Source of the DNA: Caballeronia humi
Lineage (GTDB): Bacteria > Pseudomonadota > Gammaproteobacteria > Burkholderiales > Burkholderiaceae
DNA: 53,905 nt
Direction: 5' to 3'
Assembly (NCBI RefSeq): GCF_001544475.1
Contig: NZ_FCNW02000043.1
Span: 1 to 53,905, forward strand
Shown piece after piece: positions 16,358 to 24,981 of the stretch. Under the pieces are notes generated by a model. That model ran no database searches. It saw only the letters and a list, made by a program, of their open reading frames with translations, and was not told where the DNA came from. Within the stretch, counting starts at the first letter, position 1. The number at the start of each line of letters is the position of its first letter. Both the position numbers and the translations under genes were made by a program.

Positions 16358-19300
16358 ATGAACAAAGCCAACCTCAAGTCCTACGCGCCGAAGGCTCGAC
16401 TCGACTTCATCGCTGCCGTTACCGCGCGGGCAAACCTGCTCGGCATCTCCGCCAATGGTGCTTCCCGCGCGGACGTACGGGGCGACGTCGCCATCATCGA
16501 CGGGCGCGAATGGCCCGCCCGACTCTCGGGCCAGCGCGACGAGCTCATCGCGCACATCAAGCGGCGCGGCTTCGAGCAGACCATGGAGGAGGTGGCCTAC
16601 ACGTGGTTCAACCGCTTTGCCGCGCTCCGGTTCATGGAGATCCACGAATATCTTGACCACGGCTGGCGAGTGTTGTCGAGCCGAGACGGCGGGTTGCCGG
16701 AGATCCTGCGTCACGCGAGCGAGGTGACCCTGCTTGGGCTCAACCAGGATCGCGCGCGTGAGATGCAGCTGGCGGGCAACCAAGACAACGAGCTCTATAA
16801 GCAGCTGCTCGTAGCGCAGTGCAATGAACTTTCGCGCTCGATGCCGTTCCTTTTCGAGCGCATTGACGATGAGACGGAGTTGCTGCTGCCTGAAAACCTT
16901 TTGCGAACAGACTCCATCATTTCCAAGCTGGTGGCTGCGGTGCCAGAGGAGGACTGGCAGCAGATCGAGGTGATTGGCTGGCTCTACCAGTTCTATATCA
17001 GCGAGAAGAAGGACGAGGTCATCGGCAAGGTGGTCAAGAGCGAGGACATCCCAGCCGCCACCCAGCTCTTCACGCCCAACTGGATCGTGAAGTACCTAGT
17101 GCAAAACAGCGTCGGCCGCCTCTGGCTAATGGCCAACCCCGGCTCCCCGCTTGTGAGCCAATGGTCGTACTACATCCATCCCGCCGACCAGACGCCCGAG
17201 GTGCAGGAACAGCTCGACGCGCTAATTCAGACCCGCATGGTTGAAGACGGCGGTAGCCTGAATCCTGAGACCATCACCGTGTTGGATCCGGCCTGCGGCT
17301 CAGGCCACATCCTGGTGGAGGCCTATGAGCTCCTTAAGGCAATCTACCTCGAGCGAGGCTATCAGGCTCGTTCAATTCCTCGCCTGATCCTGGAGAAGAA
17401 CCTCTACGGCCTGGACATCGATGACCGTGCTGCGCAACTGGCGGCGTTCGCGCTTCTGATGAAGGCCCGCGCCGACGACCGGCGACTATTCAATGAGCCG
17501 CCCCAGCTCAATGTGCTGGCGTTGCAGACGAGCAAGGGGCTGGATCTGGATGAGCTAACAACGCACTTGGCGCCGTTTGGAATTCACCGCGCCCAACTGG
17601 AATCGCTATTAGATACTTTTTCCCACGCCAAGACCTTTGGCACACTGATCCAGATTCCGATGGCGTTGAATGGGCAACTGGCCGCCATGACTAAGGGGTT
17701 ACAGCGGGCGCTAAAGGAAGGAGATCTCTATGCACGGACTGCAGCGCACGATGCTTTGCCACTGGTGCGGCAAGCGTTGATTCTTGGAATGCAGTTTGAT
17801 TCGGTGGTAGCCAATCCGCCTTACATGGGATCAAAGTATTACGATCCTGAGTTGAAACGATTTATCGACGCGAACTTCAAAATTGCCAAGGGCGATCTCT
17901 ATACCTGTTTTATGATGCGAAGCTGCATTGCGGCAAATCAGGTTGGTCTAGTAGGAATTGTCAATATTCCAAACTGGATGTTCTTGTCAACATTCAAGAA
18001 TCTCCGCGAATGGCTGCTGTCGTCGGCAACAATTGAAACCTTCTCCCACAATGGACGAGGTGTTTTCGGGTCAGACTTTGGCAGTTGTGCATTTACTTTT
18101 CGGGCGACTTCTATTCCTGATTTTAAAGGGCAGTACAAGCGTCTTTTTGAAAAACAAGGTGGCGTATCAACCAACGAAGACCTCAGCGATCTTTTCCTGA
18201 CGACCAAATGCTTCGAGTCGAGTGCGCGGGAACTCAGAAAAATACCTGGTGCGCCGGTGGCGTACTGGCTGTCGAATAACGCAATAAGTGCGTTTTCTAA
18301 CTTCTCTCCACTTTCGGAGCAGGCAGAAGCGCGCGTTGGACTAATGACGTCCGACAATGATAGATTTTTGCGACTGTGGTGGGAGGTCTCCACTTCCAAT
18401 GTAATGTTTGACGCTGACTCAGATGAAGTTGCTCAGTTGAGTGGGAAACGTTGGTTTCCACACAATAAAGGCGGAGGCGCGATTCGCTGGTATGGCAATC
18501 AGGAATACCTTGTTGACTGGCAAGATCGTGGCAAACGAATAAAAGATACTGTGATATCAAAGTATCCATATTTGAACGGGAACCCAAACTTTGTAGTGCA
18601 TGATGATGGGTATTACTTTAGGTCGTGCATTTCATGGTCTGAAATAACCATTGGATATAATACATTTAGATATTTTCAAAACGGATTTACTTTCAATATC
18701 AAAGGGATGAGTGCCTTCCCGAAAAATAGTTCGGTAGACCAAGTGCTATCATTTTGTAATAGCAAAGTCTTTAACTATTTTGCTAAAGCAATAAACCCGA
18801 CAGTTGGATTTGGTGTGGGTGATTTCAATTCGATGCCGGGCGGACTTCTTCCCAATGAGGACGTCTCTGAAACTGTGCGCGAGCTGATCGAAATAAGCAA
18901 AGCAGACTGGGATAGTTTCGAAACCAGTTGGAACTTTCGAAAGCTAGAGCAGAACGGAAATTCATCAGGAAGTTTGATGGTATATTTCTCTGAAATGGCT
19001 GAAGTACGAGCACGGCGACGCGATCGTTTGAAGACGCTTGAAGAAAGTAACAATGCCAAACTCATTCGATATTACGAACTCCAAGATGAATTTACCTCCG
19101 AAGTACCCGAAGATCAGATCACCCTCGCTCGTGCCGATCGCGAAAAGGACTGTCAGCGGCTGATTTCCTACGCCATCGGCTGTACGATGGGCCGCTACAG
19201 TCTGGACGAACCTGGACTGGTGTACGCGCTCGACAGCAACCTCGGCTTCGACGCCAGCCGCTACACGACCTTCCCGGCAGACGCTGATGGCATTGTGCCG

Positions 19301-19891
19301 ATCACCGACGAGCGCTGGTTCGAGGACGACGCCGCCAGCCGCTTGCGTGAGTTTCTGCGAGCTGTTTGGGGGGCGAAGTCGCTGGAAGGGAACATGGCGT
19401 GGCTGGCCGAGAGCCTGGGTACCAAGGGCAGGGAGACCCCGGACGAGACCATTCGCCGCTACCTGGCCAACAAGTTCTTCAAGGACCATCTGCAAACCTA
19501 CAAGAAGCGCCCGATCTATTGGCTCTTCTCCAGCGGTAAGCAAGGCGCTTTCCAGGCCCTGGTCTACCTGCACCGTTACCACGAGGGCACGCTTGCCCGC
19601 CTGCGAGCCGAATACGCCGTCCCGCTAATGACTAAGTTCGCGGCTCGCTTGGAGATGCTGGACAAGGACGCTGCTGCTGCCACATCCACAGCCGCGCGGA
19701 CCAAGGTCCAGAAGCAGATCGAATCGATTCGCAAAAAGCAGTCGGAGCTACTGGCCTATGACGAGAAGCTCCGCCACTACGCCGACATGAGGATCGGCAT
19801 TGACCTCGACGACGGGGTCAAGGTGAACTACGCGAAGTTCGCGGACCTAGTGGCCGAATCTAAGGGGATCGCTGGTGGCAGCGATGACTAA
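16358..19891 (+). CDS. pglX: BREX adenine-specific DNA methyltransferase PglX
   Basis: A 1177-aa N6-adenine methyltransferase that marks host DNA at a non-palindromic BREX site and determines specificity. AdoMet motif I LDPACGSGHIL is at about residue 309 and the catalytic motif NPPY at residues 486-489. The segment from about 410 to 920 contains the target recognition region and is much more AT-rich in codon use (roughly 17580-19100) than both flanks, with Asn/Lys/Ile/Phe-rich translation, suggesting exchange of the specificity domain. The C-terminal part (helical, KVQKQIESIRKKQSELLAYDEKL) is GC-rich again. It begins 30 nt after brxC, and pglZ starts inside its last codons. Confidence 0.94.
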   Translation: MNKANLKSYAPKARLDFIAAVTARANLLGISANGASRADVRGDVAIIDGREWPARLSGQRDELIAHIKRRGFEQTMEEVAYTWFNRFAALRFMEIHEYLDHGWRVLSSRDGGLPEILRHASEVTLLGLNQDRAREMQLAGNQDNELYKQLLVAQCNELSRSMPFLFERIDDETELLLPENLLRTDSIISKLVAAVPEEDWQQIEVIGWLYQFYISEKKDEVIGKVVKSEDIPAATQLFTPNWIVKYLVQNSVGRLWLMANPGSPLVSQWSYYIHPADQTPEVQEQLDALIQTRMVEDGGSLNPETITVLDPACGSGHILVEAYELLKAIYLERGYQARSIPRLILEKNLYGLDIDDRAAQLAAFALLMKARADDRRLFNEPPQLNVLALQTSKGLDLDELTTHLAPFGIHRAQLESLLDTFSHAKTFGTLIQIPMALNGQLAAMTKGLQRALKEGDLYARTAAHDALPLVRQALILGMQFDSVVANPPYMGSKYYDPELKRFIDANFKIAKGDLYTCFMMRSCIAANQVGLVGIVNIPNWMFLSTFKNLREWLLSSATIETFSHNGRGVFGSDFGSCAFTFRATSIPDFKGQYKRLFEKQGGVSTNEDLSDLFLTTKCFESSARELRKIPGAPVAYWLSNNAISAFSNFSPLSEQAEARVGLMTSDNDRFLRLWWEVSTSNVMFDADSDEVAQLSGKRWFPHNKGGGAIRWYGNQEYLVDWQDRGKRIKDTVISKYPYLNGNPNFVVHDDGYYFRSCISWSEITIGYNTFRYFQNGFTFNIKGMSAFPKNSSVDQVLSFCNSKVFNYFAKAINPTVGFGVGDFNSMPGGLLPNEDVSETVRELIEISKADWDSFETSWNFRKLEQNGNSSGSLMVYFSEMAEVRARRRDRLKTLEESNNAKLIRYYELQDEFTSEVPEDQITLARADREKDCQRLISYAIGCTMGRYSLDEPGLVYALDSNLGFDASRYTTFPADADGIVPITDERWFEDDAASRLREFLRAVWGAKSLEGNMAWLAESLGTKGRETPDETIRRYLANKFFKDHLQTYKKRPIYWLFSSGKQGAFQALVYLHRYHEGTLARLRAEYAVPLMTKFAARLEMLDKDAAAATSTAARTKVQKQIESIRKKQSELLAYDEKLRHYADMRIGIDLDDGVKVNYAKFADLVAESKGIAGGSDD

Positions 19892-22502
19892 CGCGCCGGC
19901 ATTTCTTACTACTCTCACGAGGCTATTTCAAGAGGGCCACGCGCTGGTCTTCTGGAACGACGCCGACGGGGAGTTTTCCTCACAGGTTAACGGCATCGAC
20001 ATCGAAGGTGTCAAGATTCTGCGCCTGGACCAGACGCCGGCCTTGCAGGCCAAAATTTGGATCGAGCGCGAGGTCGGCGCCCGCTGGCTCGTCTATGCGC
20101 CCTTCGAAGAGCCCGAGCCGGCCCAGGACTGGCTACTCGATGCGCGGCTGCGCGGCAAGCCTTTCAGCGCGGACACGGCCTCCATGCAAATCGATGAGCT
20201 GGGACTGACGACACGATCGCTTCGCGACCACCTCAAGGCGCGGGCCAAGTTCCTGCGCGCGCGCGACCGCTTCGAGCGTATCAAGCGCTGGGTGCAGCCG
20301 CAGGACACTGCCGAAGATCTCGACCGCAAGATGCTCGCGGCGGTGGCGAAGTCGGAGACTGCCGACCCCTCGGCCATCTTCCTCAAGGTCTTCGACGCCT
20401 TGGCTGCAGAAGGGGTCGAACTCGGGGCTCGGACCAAAGCTCTTGACGAGCTGGCCACCTACGAGATCGAAGAGGCCTTCTGGGCCTTGGTCGAGCGCGA
20501 GTTTGGCTACAAGGAATCGGGAAAGGAATTGCCGACGCTTCGGGGTTTGCTCTACTGCATCTTCGCCACCGACTTCTGCAATGGGGTCGGAAACACTCCT
20601 TTGCCACTGGCCCACTTTGTGATCGAGGCACGCGCGAAGGCTGCCCAAGTCTCTGTCTTCGCCAGTCGTTGGCGGACCGACATGGCCAACTACGGCAGCT
20701 ACGACGCGCTCTCGAGCCAAGTGGCCGAGGAGCTGAGGATCATGGACATCCTGGGCCCTATGCACGCCGAGGAGCTCGCCGACGCGATGACCTTCGAGGG
20801 CATCGAGAAGCGTGTGATCGGTGACCTCAAAGCTCGCATCATTGCCGGGCGTGGTGCCAACATGGATTCGGCGCGCGAGATCATCGCCCGACGTCGAGAC
20901 GGACACTGGGCCAACCCTTTGCTCGCCGGCGCCAACGCATCCACCCGAGCTCTGGCGGCGAGCTACGACGCGCTCGAGGCGGCGGCCGGCTTCTTCGAGC
21001 TGCAGGCCAAGCACGGGCATGGATTCAGCTTCCCCGATGCTCGCGCAGCCTTCGAGGCGTATCGTTCGGACCTCCACCAGTTCGACCAGCTTTACCGCTG
21101 GTTCATGCGCGCCACCGAGTCGGTCGAGCCCATGGGGTGGGCGCTGCTGCACGAACTGCGAGAGCGCATGGAGGATGCCTATTCCGGCTGGTTTGTTGGC
21201 CAGCTCGCCTCTGCTTGGGGGGCCGTGGTCGAAGGCTCCTCAGGGCTTCTCTCGACATGGAAACTCGATGGCGTGGCCAACCAACAGGATTTCTACCTAA
21301 GGCATGTGGCCCCGGCATTCGATGGTGGCGCCAAGCGCGTGTTCGTTGTCGTCTCCGATGCGTTCCGCTATGAGGCTGCTGCCGAGCTCGTCGGCGAGCT
21401 CAATGCCCGCAGCCGGGTCACGGCGCGGCTCGACGCCATGTTGGGCGTGCTGCCGAGCTACACTGCCCTGGGCATGGCAAGCCTGTTGCCGCACGAGCGG
21501 CTTGCCTACAAGGGCAATGTAGGGCTCGATGTGACCGTCGACGGGCAGCCCTCGTCGACTTTGGAGCAACGCTCGGCCATCGTGGCGGCCCACGGGGGCG
21601 TGGCTATCGGTCGAGACGCAATTATGGAGAAGGGCAAGGAGAAGGGCCGCGAGTTCGTCAAGCCGTATAAGGTTGTCTACGTCTATCACGACGTGATCGA
21701 CATGGTTGGCGATAAACGCGGCTCGGAGACCAAGACGTTCGAGGCGACCGCTCAGGCCATCAAGGAGCTCTCCGAGCTCGTCAGCTTTATCGTCAACAAC
21801 CTCAACGGCTCGACGATCTTCGTGACCGCGGACCATGGTTTCCTGTACCAGGAGTCGGCGCTAGATGAGGCGGATCGCTCCACCGTTGAAGAAGGCATGC
21901 CGGGCGTGCTGAAACCCAAGAAGCGCTACATCCTCGGCCGCGGCATGCGGCCGATGCAGAACGCCTGGAGCGGCAACACGGAGACTACGGCAGGCACCGA
22001 TGCCGGCGTGGGCAGCGTGGATTTCTTGGTACCCAAGGGGGCGGGTCGTTTCCACTTCGTTGGCGGCGCCCGCTTCGTCCACGGCAGTGCGATGCCTCAG
22101 GAGATCGTCGTGCCTGTGGTTGTCGTCAAGGAGAGCGAGTCCGAGAAGGCCAAGACAAAGGTGGTCGAGGTTAGCCTCTTGGGATCGAGCAACAAGGTGG
22201 TCACCAACAAACAGCGCTTTGAGTTCATCCAGAACGAGGCCGTCTCCGAAAGGGTGCTTCCAGTGACGCTGCTGTTCACGATCCGCGACGGCGACAAGCC
22301 TGTCAGCGACGAGCAGGCGGTGACGTTTGACAGTGCCTCGCCCATGCTCGATGAGCGCAAGCGCTCGTTGATGATGACGCTGGCCGGCGGCTCCTACGAT
22401 CGCAACAAAGACTACTTCCTAGTTGCCCGCGACGCGAAGACTAAAGCCGAAGCCTGGCGCGCGACGCTGCGCATTGACCTCGCATTCAGCAACGACTTTT
22501 AG
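19875..22502 (+). CDS. pglZ: BREX alkaline-phosphatase-fold protein PglZ
   Basis: An 875-aa core protein of every BREX type. The PglZ domain (alkaline phosphatase superfamily) occupies about residues 480-760: metal-binding Asp in VFVVVSDAFRYEAA (Asp495) and the second site TIFVTADHGFLYQES (Asp653, His654). The N-terminal 450 residues are helical with the family pattern FFWNDADGEF-like (here VFWNDADGEFSSQV). The C-terminal residues after 800 form an Ig-like beta domain. The GTG at 19875 is preferred since AAGGGG is at 19862-19867; ATG at 19884 is the alternative. Either start overlaps pglX, showing translational coupling. The biochemical role is unsettled; nuclease activity has been reported for relatives. 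Confidence 0.93.
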   Translation: MAAMTNAPAFLTTLTRLFQEGHALVFWNDADGEFSSQVNGIDIEGVKILRLDQTPALQAKIWIEREVGARWLVYAPFEEPEPAQDWLLDARLRGKPFSADTASMQIDELGLTTRSLRDHLKARAKFLRARDRFERIKRWVQPQDTAEDLDRKMLAAVAKSETADPSAIFLKVFDALAAEGVELGARTKALDELATYEIEEAFWALVEREFGYKESGKELPTLRGLLYCIFATDFCNGVGNTPLPLAHFVIEARAKAAQVSVFASRWRTDMANYGSYDALSSQVAEELRIMDILGPMHAEELADAMTFEGIEKRVIGDLKARIIAGRGANMDSAREIIARRRDGHWANPLLAGANASTRALAASYDALEAAAGFFELQAKHGHGFSFPDARAAFEAYRSDLHQFDQLYRWFMRATESVEPMGWALLHELRERMEDAYSGWFVGQLASAWGAVVEGSSGLLSTWKLDGVANQQDFYLRHVAPAFDGGAKRVFVVVSDAFRYEAAAELVGELNARSRVTARLDAMLGVLPSYTALGMASLLPHERLAYKGNVGLDVTVDGQPSSTLEQRSAIVAAHGGVAIGRDAIMEKGKEKGREFVKPYKVVYVYHDVIDMVGDKRGSETKTFEATAQAIKELSELVSFIVNNLNGSTIFVTADHGFLYQESALDEADRSTVEEGMPGVLKPKKRYILGRGMRPMQNAWSGNTETTAGTDAGVGSVDFLVPKGAGRFHFVGGARFVHGSAMPQEIVVPVVVVKESESEKAKTKVVEVSLLGSSNKVVTNKQRFEFIQNEAVSERVLPVTLLFTIRDGDKPVSDEQAVTFDSASPMLDERKRSLMMTLAGGSYDRNKDYFLVARDAKTKAEAWRATLRIDLAFSNDF

Positions 22503-22510
22503 GGGCCACC

Positions 22511-24568
22511 ATGGCAGACGAGATTGCACCGACGAAAGGTGCCGCCATCGACACCGCGCTGGACAAGCTACTCAACCAACGCTTTGCCGGCCGCGTCGTG
22601 CGCAAGGATTTGACCAAGCTCATCAAGGAGGGGGCCAACGTCCCGGTCTACGTCCTCGAATACCTCTTGGGCATGTATTGTGCGTCGGACGACGAGGAGA
22701 CGATTCGGGCCGGGCTAATCACCGTCAAGAGCATCTTGTCCGAGAACTACGTGCGGCCCGACGAGGCCGAGAAGGTCAAGAGCAAGATCCGCGAGCGCGG
22801 CTCCTTCAAGGTGATCGACAAAGTTACCGTCAAGCTCAACGAAAGCCGCGACGCATACGAGGCGCTGCTGTCGAACCTGGGCATCAAGAACGCCGAGGTC
22901 CCCGACTCGTACGTGCGCCAGTTCGAGAAGTTGCTGGTGGGCGGTATCTGGTGCATCGTGACGCTGCAATACCGCTTTGAGGAGAACCAGAAGACCTCCC
23001 CCTTCGTGGTGTCAGACTTGAAGCCGATCCAGATGCCCAACATGGACATGGAGGAGCTCTTCTCAGCCAGAAAAGGCTTCACCGAAGAGCAATGGATCGA
23101 CGCCTTGCTGCGCTCGACAGGCATGGAGCCCACTTCCTTCAAGGAGCGAGTCAAGTGGCACCTTCTCGCCCGCATGATTCCGCTGGTCGAGAACAACTAC
23201 AACCTCTGCGAACTCGGGCCGCGCGGCACCGGCAAAAGCCACATATACAAGGAGATCAGCCCCAACTCTATCTTGGTCTCCGGCGGCCAAACGACGGTCG
23301 CCAACCTCTTTTACAACATGAGCGCGCGCAAGGTTGGCCTCGTTGGGCTGTGGGACGTGGTCGCCTTCGACGAGGTCGCCGGCATCAACTTCAAGGACCA
23401 GGACGGCGTGCAGATTATGAAGGACTTCATGGCCTCGGGGTCCTTCAGCCGCGGACGCGAGTCCATCAACGCCAGCGCCGCGATGGTCTTCGTCGGCAAC
23501 CTTCCTCAGGGGCAAACGGTCGAGACGCTGGTGAAAACCAGCCACTTGTTCAGTCCGTTCCCCGACGCGATGATCGATTCGGCCTTCTTCGATCGATTCC
23601 ACGCGTACGTGCCCGGTTGGGAAATTCCGAAGATGCGCCCTGAGTTTTTCACGGACCAATACGGGCTCATCGTTGACTACTTGGCCGAGTGGGCGCGCGA
23701 AATGCGGAAGCACAGCTTTGCCGACGCCATCGACAAGTGGTTCAAGCTGGGCAACAACCTCAACCAGCGTGACACGATTGCAGTTCGACGCACTGTTTCG
23801 GGCCTCTTGAAGTTGACTTGTCCCGATGGCGCATACACCAAGGAGACGGTCCGCAAGTGCCTTGAGTACGCCCTGGAGGTCCGTCGGCGCGTTAAAGAGC
23901 AGCTCAAAAAGATTGGCGGCATGGAGTTTTACGACGTCCACTTTTCCTACATAGATCTTGAGGACATGCAGGAGCGCTTTATTTCGGTGCCCGAGCAACG
24001 CGGAGGCGGTCTGATCCCGGAAGGACGGCTTAACCCCGGCGTCCTACACACTATTACTATGGGCGACGGGGGCATGCCAGGTGTCTACCGCATGGAGATC
24101 CAGGCAATCGCCGGTGGAGGCAGGCTATCAGTGTCCGGATCATTGTCGCGGGAGCCGGTGCGCGTGGCCTTCGACTATTTCAAGGCCAACGCCTCGCGCG
24201 TCAGCGCTTCCATCCATCCGACCGAGCGCGACTTTCACCTCCACTTGGTAGAACTCCAAAGTGCCGGGGTGCCGGATGCGCTGACGCTGGCCAGCTTCAT
24301 CGTCTTATGTTCGGCCGCGCTCGGCAAGCCCATGCAAAGCCAAATGGCGGTGATGGGCGACATGACGCTTGGCGGTACCATTGCGCAGGCGCGCAACCTC
24401 GCCGAGAGCCTACAGGTGGCGTTTGACGCTGGTGCCAAGCGGATACTTTTGCCGATGTCGAGCGTGACCGACATCCCCACAGTGCCAGGCGAGCTATTCG
24501 CGAAGTTTCAGACGAGCTTTTATTCCGATCCAGTCGACGCCGTCTTTAAAGCGCTTGGCGTCGAGTAG
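22511..24568 (+). CDS. brxL: BREX Lon-like ATPase BrxL
   Basis: A 685-aa final BREX gene, a DNA-binding AAA+ protein with a Lon-protease-like C-terminal domain that forms stacked rings on DNA. Walker A is LGPRGTGKSHIY (Lys242), followed by a Walker B-like VAFDEVAGINF and the sensor region AMVFVGNL. The N-terminal 120 residues are the BrxL-specific DNA-binding part (FAGRVVRKDLTKLIKEGANVP). The Lon-like domain (about 500-685) retains a SAG motif at the usual Ser site, but by my alignment the usual catalytic Lys (LKEK in Lon) is Ala (LAES), so proteolysis is doubtful. It follows pglZ by 8 nt and ends the operon. Assignment secure. Confidence 0.94.
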   Translation: MADEIAPTKGAAIDTALDKLLNQRFAGRVVRKDLTKLIKEGANVPVYVLEYLLGMYCASDDEETIRAGLITVKSILSENYVRPDEAEKVKSKIRERGSFKVIDKVTVKLNESRDAYEALLSNLGIKNAEVPDSYVRQFEKLLVGGIWCIVTLQYRFEENQKTSPFVVSDLKPIQMPNMDMEELFSARKGFTEEQWIDALLRSTGMEPTSFKERVKWHLLARMIPLVENNYNLCELGPRGTGKSHIYKEISPNSILVSGGQTTVANLFYNMSARKVGLVGLWDVVAFDEVAGINFKDQDGVQIMKDFMASGSFSRGRESINASAAMVFVGNLPQGQTVETLVKTSHLFSPFPDAMIDSAFFDRFHAYVPGWEIPKMRPEFFTDQYGLIVDYLAEWAREMRKHSFADAIDKWFKLGNNLNQRDTIAVRRTVSGLLKLTCPDGAYTKETVRKCLEYALEVRRRVKEQLKKIGGMEFYDVHFSYIDLEDMQERFISVPEQRGGGLIPEGRLNPGVLHTITMGDGGMPGVYRMEIQAIAGGGRLSVSGSLSREPVRVAFDYFKANASRVSASIHPTERDFHLHLVELQSAGVPDALTLASFIVLCSAALGKPMQSQMAVMGDMTLGGTIAQARNLAESLQVAFDAGAKRILLPMSSVTDIPTVPGELFAKFQTSFYSDPVDAVFKALGVE

Positions 24569-24604
24569 GGATGTGTAGCCTGAATCGGCTCGTGAAAATT
24601 TCAA

Positions 24605-24870
24605 TTCTGGCGCGTGAAGCGCGTAGAGCTTGTGCATATCCTTCGCTCGCTGGCGACAGATACGCGAGGCGCGCTCGAGCCAGATGCTCAAGGACGCCTG
24701 CTGCTCAGTGGATATGTTCGATAGCTTTCTCTCGATGTCACGCAGCAATCGTCCGGGTATCGTGCGCTGGCGCTGCTTGAGCACGCAGCGCAGTCGCTTG
24801 AACTGTTTCGCATGACGCTTTGTGTTGGACCGTCGTATCGATAATCACGCGGCCGACCTCGACCGGCCTC
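24605..24870 (-). pseudogene. Relic of an IS5-family transposase
   Basis: The minus strand reads IIDTTVQHKAS, then in another frame RHAKQFKRLRCVLKQRQRT, GRLLRDIERKL and RQRAKDMHKLYALHAPE. These match consecutive blocks of IS5-type (IS1182/IS1106-like) transposases, but the stretch normally between the DTTVQ block and the AKQF block is deleted and the frame is broken. No inverted repeats are seen. It lies just downstream of brxL and will not be functional. Confidence 0.7.
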
Positions 24871-24981
24871 ACATCTAGGTTTGGCATTAACGAAATCTGT
24901 GCGGTATCGTAAGTGGGTCAATAATGTCCTTATCCGGTTTGACCGGCGCCTTTCAACCATACAAAACAAGACGTTTCAGGC

